Shown in pieces: positions 1-6,017 of a stretch of 24,213 nucleotides of DNA. The notes beneath the pieces are model-generated. The model made no database searches. It saw only the letters and a list, made by a program, of their open reading frames with translations, and was not told the origin of the DNA. The position numbers and the translations under genes were made by a program. The stretch covers positions 1-24,213 of the forward strand of contig CAZLMW010000118.1 of assembly GCA_964560875.1 (NCBI GenBank), in the 5' to 3' direction. This stretch comes from CAZLMW01 sp964560875 (GTDB taxonomy: Bacteria; Myxococcota_A; UBA9042). Each line of letters begins with the position of its first letter. Position 1 is the first letter of the stretch.

Positions 1-947
1 GTCACGCGCCCGCGGAAGAAGAACAGCAGCACCAACATCACGCCCGCGATGGCGTATCCGCTCACCGGCGCCAGCGAGTTCTTGATGTCCATCGAGTCGT
101 CGAAGTTGGTCTTGTACGAGCCCGACCAACCGTATTCGACCACCGTCGCGTCCTCGGGCAGCTTGGCCGGATCGACCGAACCGTCGGCGTTCTTCTTGCC
201 GTTCGCCGCCTCGAGCTCGGGCGTGTAGTTGTGGTCGAGGATCAGCTTGCGGGCGCCTTCGCCGGCCTTGGTTGTGTGCTTGGTATCCTTGGTCCAGGTG
301 CCAAATTTCGCGTTGAGTTCGTCAACCAGCTCGCCGGTCTTGCCGAGATCGTTGTTGTTCCACATCGGCTTGATGAGCAGCAGCACCATCTCGCGGTCGT
401 CGCTGATATAGTAATCATCGGTGATGCTTTTTTGACCAATTTTCGTGTATTTATCGATGATATCCTGAACTTTTAGTTCATACGGTTTGGTCGGCTTGAT
501 CTCAAAGAAGAAGGGGTTGGCGCGCTTGATGGCGTCACGCAGTTTGGTCATCACGCGCTTTTTCAGCTCGACCAGGTCGGGCGTCTGCATGAACAACGCC
601 GCGTTGCGCTGCAAGAACTCCACGGAGACGCGGTAGGTCACCTCGCGGATGCGCTTCTTGTCGGCCTTGAGGTACGCGTTGACCTGGTCGGCGGTGTCTT
701 TGAGCGCGGCCTCGTCATTGCCTCGGAGCGCCAGGATCAGATGGCCGGTACCGCCGATCATGTCGTCGATACGCTTGACGTCTTTGACCTCTTGCAGCTC
801 ATCGCTGATGAGGTCGAGCTGATTGGTGTTGATCGAGAGGCCGCTGGCTGCGACGCCCGACAGCGCGGTGACGGTGGCGACGAGGGCCAACACGAGACCG
901 GGTCGTCCGGTCACGAGCCCCGTCCATAGGCCGATGAGCTTGGTCAA
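1..947 (-). CDS. MMPL/RND-family exporter, N-terminal part (runs off window)
   Basis: The reading frame is open from a TTG start at 947-945 to the window edge, giving about 315 residues with no stop. A hydrophobic helix at residues ~17-37 is followed by the sequence SINTNQLDLIS, which resembles the start of the first periplasmic loop in MMPL/RND exporters. A long soluble domain follows, then a second membrane helix begins at ~295 (SGYAIAGVMLVLLFFF). This is the expected first third of a protein of roughly 800 residues. The family exports lipids or hydrophobic compounds across the inner membrane. The gene upstream in the same direction, 49 bp away, encodes a Ttg2/MlaC-like periplasmic protein. 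This pairing recalls HpnM/HpnN of hopanoid trafficking, but no hopanoid biosynthesis gene is visible, so that assignment is inference. The TTG start is supported by a GGAG 8 nt upstream, and no ATG or GTG lies in frame between the previous stop and the TTG. Confidence 0.8.
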   Translation of the reverse strand, partial: MTKLIGLWTGLVTGRPGLVLALVATVTALSGVAASGLSINTNQLDLISDELQEVKDVKRIDDMIGGTGHLILALRGNDEAALKDTADQVNAYLKADKKRIREVTYRVSVEFLQRNAALFMQTPDLVELKKRVMTKLRDAIKRANPFFFEIKPTKPYELKVQDIIDKYTKIGQKSITDDYYISDDREMVLLLIKPMWNNNDLGKTGELVDELNAKFGTWTKDTKHTTKAGEGARKLILDHNYTPELEAANGKKNADGSVDPAKLPEDATVVEYGWSGSYKTNFDDSMDIKNSLAPVSGYAIAGVMLVLLFFFRGRV

Positions 948-955
948 GGGTCGTG

Positions 956-959
956 CTCC
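956..959 (-). promoter_or_regulatory. Ribosome binding site fixing a TTG start
   Basis: GGAG (minus strand) stands 8 nt before the TTG codon at 947-945. It is the only good Shine-Dalgarno/start combination between the stop of the upstream gene (997) and the conserved N-terminal helix. Confidence 0.6.
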
Positions 960-996
960 GAAGGGTGTGCGCGTTATCGCTACGCAGGCGGGGTGA

Positions 997-1635
997 TCAG
1001 CGCTTCTTCATCGACGCGACGCGCTTGCGCATCAGGCCAAGCAGGTGATCGGGGCCGCCTTCTTTGAGGATCGGTCCAACCTGCTCGACGCGGATGTTGG
1101 TCAACATCGACTTGTCGCCTTTGACCTGCACATCGACGACCTGCCAGGCCGTGCCGACGCGGGACAGGTCGAATGTGGCCTTGATCTCCTGCTTCTTCAC
1201 CGGGTGCAAGATGACGATCGTGGTGCCGACCTTGGCCTTGCTGCCGCGGATCCTGGGCTCGTCGTAGAGGATTGTCTCGAGCTTCTGGAAGTCCTTTCTC
1301 ACCTTCGGAAAGGCGATCGTGGCGAACATCTGGTGGAAGAGCTTGATGAACTCGGTGGTCTGGGCGTCGGTCAGCTTCTTGCCGTGTCCGGTCAACATGA
1401 AGCGCGCCTGGCCGGGGCCGTCGAACTGCTTGAGGGCCATCGCGTTCTTGCCGTAGCGAACCGCGCCGATGAGCCGCTTGATGGGCTTGATCACGTCGGC
1501 CTTGGACGCGCCGGATTTGGCTGGAGCGGCCTTGGCGGGAGCGGCTTTCTTGCCACGTTTGGCCTTCGATTTGGCGGTCGCGGGGGATGCGACGAGCAGC
1601 GCGGCGGCGGCGGTCAGCAAAAGGATGCGTTTCAT
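997..1635 (-). CDS. MlaC/Ttg2D-family periplasmic lipid-binding protein
   Basis: The protein has 212 residues. A Sec signal peptide (MKRILLLTAAAALLVASPATA) is followed by a basic Lys/Ala/Pro linker at residues ~22-48, and then a domain at ~50-205 with the layout of the Ttg2/MlaC (toluene tolerance) family. This includes the LTDAQTTEFIKLFHQMF helix and the TWQVVDVQVKGDKSMLTNIRVE strand-helix near the C-terminus. MlaC proteins carry phospholipid between membranes in the Mla system, and the relative HpnM works beside the HpnN exporter. Here the neighbour downstream is an MMPL/RND exporter rather than an MlaE/F ABC transporter, which favours the second arrangement. The ATG at 1635 has GGAGA a few bases upstream. 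The basic linker after the signal peptide is unusual for the family. The exact lipid is unknown. Confidence 0.78.
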   Translation of the reverse strand: MKRILLLTAAAALLVASPATAKSKAKRGKKAAPAKAAPAKSGASKADVIKPIKRLIGAVRYGKNAMALKQFDGPGQARFMLTGHGKKLTDAQTTEFIKLFHQMFATIAFPKVRKDFQKLETILYDEPRIRGSKAKVGTTIVILHPVKKQEIKATFDLSRVGTAWQVVDVQVKGDKSMLTNIRVEQVGPILKEGGPDHLLGLMRKRVASMKKR

Positions 1636-1743
1636 GGGTGTCTCCGCAGCGGCTTGTGGGCAGACGGACAGGAAGACCGCGAGATTAGCCGCTGGCCGAT
1701 CAAACGCAACACGCGCCTACGGATTCACATGCGCGAGGGGCTC

Positions 1744-1927
1744 TAGCAGACTGCGCCGTAAATCGTGTCGGTCATCGTGGGCGACCTAAGTGCAGTCTGC
1801 CGCGCGAAGCGCGAGTTTTCGGGGTGAGGCCGAAAAAATGACACTGTTTTCGGTCGAGGGGGCTGTTTCAGCCCCCTTGCAAACAACGAGCACCTGCGCC
1901 GAGGCGAAGCTTTGGCGCAGTCTGCTA
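1744..1927. mobile_element. Element A, copy 1: 184-bp MITE-like repeat with 14-bp perfect terminal inverted repeats
   Basis: TAGCAGACTGCGCC at 1744-1757 is matched exactly in inverse at 1914-1927. The inside is a series of hairpins: CGCGC/GCGCG at 1801-1813, CCGAAAA/TTTTCGG at 1830-1853, and GGGGGCTG/CAGCCCCC with a TTT loop at 1858-1876. A CTGCGCC/GGCGCAG pairing also forms near the 3' end. A second copy lies at 13230-13410 and a diverged relative at about 5865-5957. No open reading frame of its own is convincing. It ends 7 bp past the stop of the dihaem cytochrome gene and sits upstream of the Ttg2-like gene. It is most simply a non-autonomous mobile element or REP/MITE-type repeat. The 108 bp between it and the Ttg2-like start (1636-1743) shows nothing recognisable. 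Confidence 0.75.
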
Positions 1928-1934
1928 TGCCGCC

Positions 1935-2885
1935 CTACTTCTTCTGGCAGGCCGCGTACTCCTTTATCCAAGCGAGGAACGACTTGTAGTTCTTGTCGTT
2001 CTTGTTGGCGAGCTTGGTGTGGCCTTTGTGGGGCAATCCGCCGGCCGATTGGGCGAGCGGCATCAGCAGGAGCAGCGACTGATCGGGTGTTTCGACGTTG
2101 ATGGCGCCGATGCCGATCACGTTGTACATCGAGTTGAGCGCGTCGATCGCGGGTTTGCCCGTGTTGGCGAAGAAGACCTTGCTGTTCCACTGCGTGCTGC
2201 CCGGCGGGACGTGACACGGCGAGCAGCGGCCCTTCTGTTTCCAGATCTTCTGTTGAAAGGACGCGGCGAGGTCTTTCTCGGAGCAATCGCCGAGCAATGC
2301 CTTGGCGCCACCGGTCTCGCCCTCCTTCTTGGAGGGGTTCTGGCAGGCCTTGTCGATCTTCCCGCACGTCTGGTCCATGCACGGTCCAAGGTGGCTGATC
2401 CACTCGAGCATCCCGTCGTATTCGGCCTGGATGACGTCCTTGGTGATCAGCGTCGACTGCGGCTTGGCGAGCAGGATCTGCTGCAGGATCTTGGATGCTT
2501 TCGGGTTCTTGAGGTCGACCATGCCGTTGGCGGCCATGCACGCCATCGTTTCACAGGGGTTTTTCTGGACGTACATCGCGAGGTCGACGCCCGCGAGGTG
2601 GCACTGGTTGCACGAAGACGGCTGGGAGCCATCGACGAGGGGCTTGATACGCTTCTTGTAGAGGTTGAGCTGCGCTTGGTCGCTGCAGTTCAGCGGCGCT
2701 GCATCAACAGTGGCAGCGATGTCCGTCGAAGCACCTGAGTCCGCCGCTGCGGCTATGTCAGCGGTCGAACCGGATGAGTCGACGGAGGAGCCGCCGCCCC
2801 CGTTGCCGTTGCTGGCTTCTTCCCCGCAGGCAGAGAACGTGAAAGTGACGGCGAGCGTTGCCGCCAAGACCGCAGCGTTTCTCAT
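1935..2885 (-). CDS. Dihaem c-type cytochrome lipoprotein
   Basis: The protein has 316 residues. A lipoprotein signal peptide ends at Cys20 (TFTFSAC), followed by a Gly/Ser/Asp/Ala-rich linker to ~65. Two haem-binding CxxCH motifs occur, CNQCH at 92-96 and CSPCH at 221-225. Each heads a similar half ending in a leucine-rich helix plus a WI motif (EWISHLGPC near 161 and FLAWIKEY near 303). The sequence MPLAQSAGGLPHKGH near 275-289 could supply axial ligands (Met or His). The pattern resembles the small cytochrome domains of planctomycete and myxobacterial c-type cytochrome proteins. It should be anchored to a membrane on the periplasmic or outer side and transfer electrons. The start at 2885 is preceded by GAGGAG with a 7-nt spacer. 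It follows the pentahaem gene by 47 bp, so the two are probably co-transcribed. Extra cysteines (111, 116, 169, 174, 181, 201, 313) may form disulfides. Confidence 0.85.
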   Translation of the reverse strand: MRNAAVLAATLAVTFTFSACGEEASNGNGGGGSSVDSSGSTADIAAAADSGASTDIAATVDAAPLNCSDQAQLNLYKKRIKPLVDGSQPSSCNQCHLAGVDLAMYVQKNPCETMACMAANGMVDLKNPKASKILQQILLAKPQSTLITKDVIQAEYDGMLEWISHLGPCMDQTCGKIDKACQNPSKKEGETGGAKALLGDCSEKDLAASFQQKIWKQKGRCSPCHVPPGSTQWNSKVFFANTGKPAIDALNSMYNVIGIGAINVETPDQSLLLLMPLAQSAGGLPHKGHTKLANKNDKNYKSFLAWIKEYAACQKK

Positions 2886-2932
2886 GGTGATCTCCTCAGA
2901 TTCCGCCCAGCTCGCAGCGGGCGCGAACGGTA

Positions 2933-4726
2933 CTACTCGGCCACCCAGAACCGAAACACGACCTTGTCGTCGATCGCGATACCGCTGGTCGCCTTGCCGC
3001 TGACGCCCAACGTGATTTCCCACAGCCCGGGCATGAATAGTTCGATGGGCGAGATTTCGTAGCGACCGCCGCCGAGCGCCTTGCTTTTGCCGATGATCGG
3101 GGAGCCGTGGTGATGATCGGGCATCCACGTGCCCGCCTCGATCGACAACCCGTCGAGCGCCTTGCCGTTGGGGTCGTGAAGCTTGACGGTCCACGTGTTC
3201 TTGCCCTCAGCGGGCGGGGCCGGGTCGGACTTCTCAAGGCGGACGGTGACCTGACCGTTCTTGGTCTTGAGCGACATGCCGGGGGTGTACGGGTCAGCTC
3301 CTGCCAGCGGGTCGTCAGCGCCCTCGACGAGCAGCTTGGGTACGCACAACGCCTTCCGGCCCGTGGGCGTTGTCTTCTCCTTGGCGCCAGCAGCGGTCCA
3401 GTTCAGCGCCCCGCCTGCGAGGTCGAACGTCGGATGGCTCTTGACGTGTTTGGGATCGAGATCGCCCGACTTGACCAGGCTGTTCAGCACATCGAGCCCG
3501 ATCGGACGCAGGCGCAGCCGCATCTTGAGGCTGTCCGGTTTGGACGGCAGCACATAGGTTCGATACTTGCGCGTCTCCGCCGCCTCCGGGCCCGTCTTGG
3601 TGTCCTTGGGGGGCGCGGGCAGGAGCTGACTGTCCGTCTTCTCAGCCTCCCAAAACATGTGAACTTCCTTGTATTTCTTATCGCGCAAAGTGTCCCTCAG
3701 CAGCCACACAGATGGCCCCTTGTCCGCGACAGCCTCGTCGTCTTTGACCACGCCGGACGACCAGATCGTCTTGTCGCCTTTGCTCGCGATGAGTTCGACC
3801 CACAATCGGCGGTCCGCGGAAGCGCCTGACGGGAAGCTGTGTCCGGCCGACACGTTCTGCAGGAAGACCTCGACGCGCGTCTGGGTGGTCGCCGTCACCT
3901 CGACACAGAGCTGGGCCAGGACCGTCGGGTCGAGGTCTTCCTGCACGTGCTTGCGCTGGGTGGCGCGTTCGGGAAACTCGGTCACCGCCAGGTCGACGCC
4001 GGGGAAGTCATGGGCGTGAACCTTGCGGATCTCAGCGCCGCTGACATTGGCGGCCTTCCCGAAGTCGGTGTGCATGTGACACGAACTGCACGACGATGAC
4101 TTGCCCAATTGCTCGCTGCTGAACAGCGAATCGCGCCACTCCTTGAACGTCCGCTCGATGTGCAGCCCCCTGGGCGTGACGATGTCGTGGCACGTGCCGC
4201 ACATCTTGGACGAATCGAGGTGGCCGCCGTCGTGCAGCGCGCTGTACTCCATCTTGTGTGCGCCGGTTGCGAGCGGCTTGGCCAACCCGCCGCGCAGGAT
4301 TGCATCGACCGAGATGTCGATCGCCGCGTTGTGGTCGTCTTTGATGTTGGTGACGCTGTGGCAATAGATGCAGGTGACGCCCTTGAGGTGCCGCGGCAGC
4401 TCGTCGACGTTCAGCCCGTCCGTCGTCGCCCCGAGCTTCACCGCCATCGGCGCGTGGCACTTGATGCAGAAGTCACCAAGCTCGCCCTTCGTCTCCCGCT
4501 GGCCGCGCTTGTTCATCGCGATGAAGACAGGGTCATCGGCGGCGTATGCGTGCATCGAACCGGACCACTCGCGGTAATGCTTGGGGTGGCAGTCCTTGCA
4601 GGCCTGTGGATCGGTGAGCTGCTCGCTTGTGAGTTTTGTGACGGAATCCGCGGTTTCATCGCTGCAACCGATCGCGCCGGCGAGGCTGACCACGATCGCA
4701 GCGACGATGAGAGGGCGGTGATTCAT
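2933..4726 (-). CDS. Pentahaem cytochrome c lipoprotein (c554-like) with C-terminal YtkA-like domain
   Basis: The protein has 597 residues. A lipoprotein signal peptide ends at Cys21 (AGAIGC). Five CxxCH haem motifs are visible: CKDCH 43-47, CIKCH 87-91, CIYCH 119-123, CGTCH 176-180 and CSSCH 213-217. Extra histidines (H59 in WSGSMH, H237/H239) are suitable as distal ligands. The order and the CIYCHSV motif match the cytochrome c554/c-prime group of multihaem proteins. A beta-rich domain follows from ~260, carrying a GHSFPSGASADRR motif often seen in such cytochromes. The last ~110 residues (WTVKLHDPNGKALDGLSIE to FRFWVAE) resemble a YtkA/FixH-type immunoglobulin-like domain with a DHHH cluster that may bind metal. 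It is the first gene of a probable two-gene unit with the dihaem lipoprotein. Its substrate and electron partner are unknown. The start lies only 40 bp from the divergent SUMF1-like gene. Confidence 0.87.
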   Translation of the reverse strand: MNHRPLIVAAIVVSLAGAIGCSDETADSVTKLTSEQLTDPQACKDCHPKHYREWSGSMHAYAADDPVFIAMNKRGQRETKGELGDFCIKCHAPMAVKLGATTDGLNVDELPRHLKGVTCIYCHSVTNIKDDHNAAIDISVDAILRGGLAKPLATGAHKMEYSALHDGGHLDSSKMCGTCHDIVTPRGLHIERTFKEWRDSLFSSEQLGKSSSCSSCHMHTDFGKAANVSGAEIRKVHAHDFPGVDLAVTEFPERATQRKHVQEDLDPTVLAQLCVEVTATTQTRVEVFLQNVSAGHSFPSGASADRRLWVELIASKGDKTIWSSGVVKDDEAVADKGPSVWLLRDTLRDKKYKEVHMFWEAEKTDSQLLPAPPKDTKTGPEAAETRKYRTYVLPSKPDSLKMRLRLRPIGLDVLNSLVKSGDLDPKHVKSHPTFDLAGGALNWTAAGAKEKTTPTGRKALCVPKLLVEGADDPLAGADPYTPGMSLKTKNGQVTVRLEKSDPAPPAEGKNTWTVKLHDPNGKALDGLSIEAGTWMPDHHHGSPIIGKSKALGGGRYEISPIELFMPGLWEITLGVSGKATSGIAIDDKVVFRFWVAE

Positions 4727-4766
4727 CGGTGGGCAAATCTAGCAGAACCCGTCAGCATGAATAGAC

Positions 4767-5753
4767 GTGAAATCACCGACCACCGTGCTCCTTTTCGCAG
4801 TCCTGACTGGTGCGTGCGCCGCCGCGTCGCCAACACCGTCCACCATCGATGGTGGGCAAGACGGGGGCAGCCTCGACGGGACGGCCAAAGACGCCGGCTC
4901 GACGGGCCCGGACTCAATGGGCTCTGCGCACGATGTCGCCGGCAGTGACGGCAGCGCGTTGCAGACCCACATTGACGCCGGCGCGTCGCAACCTGACGCG
5001 GGCGGAGCACAGGTCGACGGGGGTTCTGCGGGCGGTGCGGGCGGCTCGACCAAGTGCGACAACGCCCACGGCCCGATGGTTCACGTCCCCGCGGGCGTCT
5101 TTCTATTCGGTCAGGCCGAGAAAAAGACCAAACTGCCTGCATTTTGCGCCGACAAGTACGAGGTGAGCGCGGCCGCCTTCAACGCGTGTGTGAAAGCGGG
5201 AGGCTGCGAGGGCTACAGCAAGTGGCCGCAATGCAAGGACGGCGGCAAAGGCGCCCCCAACCAATGCCTGTCCAAGCCGGGCGACCTGCCGGCCAACTTC
5301 ATCGATTGGTACCGCGCCAACGCGTACTGCAAGTGGGCGAAAAAACGCCTGCCGACGGCCGAGGAGTGGGAAAAGGCAGCCCGCGGCACGGACGCGCGCA
5401 TCTACCCTTGGGGCAGCGCCATCGGTTGTATGCACGCCCACTACGAACGCGGCCAGGGGTTCAACCTGTGCAAGGGATTTGGCGGCAAGGCTGATAAACC
5501 CGTCTCCGCCAAGGAGTACGCCAAGTGGGCGAGCCCGTGGGGCACCGTGCAAATGGCCGGCAACCTGCGTGAGTGGATCGACTACCGCAAAGACCGGACG
5601 AAGCCGCCGGACGAAAACGGCTACGGCATCAGCAAGGGCGGGGACTACCGGGAAGGCAAAGCCGGCGTCGCGATCATCGTCTCGTACGGCTTGCTCGGGC
5701 CCGGCGTGTCATCGGACGGCCACGGCTTCCGCTGCGTAGCTGACCCGCTCTAG
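4767..5753 (+). CDS. SUMF1/FGE-sulfatase-fold lipoprotein
   Basis: The protein has 328 residues from a GTG start. A lipoprotein signal ends at Cys17 (AVLTGAC), and residues ~20-97 form an Asp/Ala/Gly/Ser-rich spacer. Residues ~104-325 match the formylglycine-generating-enzyme (SUMF1) fold: MVHVPAGVFLFG, the KRLPTAEEWEKAARG motif at 193-207, YPWG at 213-216, MAGNLREW at 263-270, a KGGDYREG segment standing in for the RGGSW motif, and GHGFRC at 318-323. The catalytic cysteine pair of true formylglycine-generating enzymes is not seen in the region before the final GFRC. The protein is therefore more likely a non-catalytic ligand-binding or regulatory member, or an enzyme with a different chemistry. 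No strong Shine-Dalgarno precedes the GTG. An ATG 10 bp upstream is out of frame, and the lipoprotein signal supports the GTG. It is divergent from the cytochrome unit, so promoters must overlap. Confidence 0.8.
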   Translation: MKSPTTVLLFAVLTGACAAASPTPSTIDGGQDGGSLDGTAKDAGSTGPDSMGSAHDVAGSDGSALQTHIDAGASQPDAGGAQVDGGSAGGAGGSTKCDNAHGPMVHVPAGVFLFGQAEKKTKLPAFCADKYEVSAAAFNACVKAGGCEGYSKWPQCKDGGKGAPNQCLSKPGDLPANFIDWYRANAYCKWAKKRLPTAEEWEKAARGTDARIYPWGSAIGCMHAHYERGQGFNLCKGFGGKADKPVSAKEYAKWASPWGTVQMAGNLREWIDYRKDRTKPPDENGYGISKGGDYREGKAGVAIIVSYGLLGPGVSSDGHGFRCVADPL

Positions 5754-5765
5754 CTCATGTGAATC

Positions 5766-5791
5766 GGGATCGGGAGCGGGAGCGGGAGCGG
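5766..5791 (+). other. G-quadruplex-forming motif in the 3' region of the SUMF1-like gene
   Basis: Four GGG runs at 5766-5768, 5772-5774, 5778-5780 and 5784-5786 are separated by uniform 3-nt loops, with a fifth GG at 5790. This is the textbook G3N3 pattern and arises from a hexamer tandem repeat (GGGAKC). It lies 12 nt after the TAG stop on the sense strand, so the transcript would carry it. Function is unproven. Confidence 0.55.
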
Positions 5792-5864
5792 AAACGTCTC
5801 GCTGTTTGCGCCGCGCACATCGAGTGTCTCGTTGCGGAGGAAACGATCAGTTGACGGCAACGTG

Positions 5865-5957
5865 GAACAGCCGCGCAGCGGAGGTTGGGGTGAGGCACGA
5901 AAACGACGCTTTTCGGGCCGAGGGGCCTCCCCCGCGAGGCCCCTTGCAAATGACACC
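5865..5957. repeat. Diverged partial relative of element A
   Basis: The order of motifs follows element A: CCGC/GCGG hairpin (5871-5881), GGGGTGAGGC, CGAAAA/TTTTCG hairpin (5898-5915), a GAGGGG-type stem GGGGCCTC/GAGGCCCC (5922-5943), then CTTGCAAA. The hairpins are kept while stem bases differ from the other copies on both sides. No element A terminal repeats are visible here. The left boundary is approximate. Confidence 0.55.
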
Positions 5958-6017
5958 TACTAGTGGTCCGACGTCCGGCCGGCAACTCATCAGAGCTTCT
6001 GAAACGGACCACTAGTA
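5958..6017. repeat. Element B: 60-bp unit with 13-bp perfect terminal inverted repeats
   Basis: TACTAGTGGTCCG at 5958-5970 is exactly inverted at 6005-6017, with a 34-nt centre. The right arm contains the TAG stop codon (6012-6014, minus strand) of the acyl-CoA dehydrogenase gene. It lies between convergent genes. It could be a tiny non-autonomous element or a long-loop bidirectional terminator. Confidence 0.6.

Noticed and set aside
1858..1876. The GGGGGCTG/CAGCCCCC hairpin considered as an intrinsic terminator.
   Set aside because: It is not followed by a T-tract on either strand (TTGC on plus; TCGACC on minus), and it recurs as a conserved part of element A.
1786..2541. A 251-codon minus-strand frame running from element A copy 1 into the dihaem cytochrome gene.
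   Set aside because: It is out of frame with the CxxCH-bearing protein, lacks a start signal and has an Arg/Gln-rich composition typical of a shifted reading.
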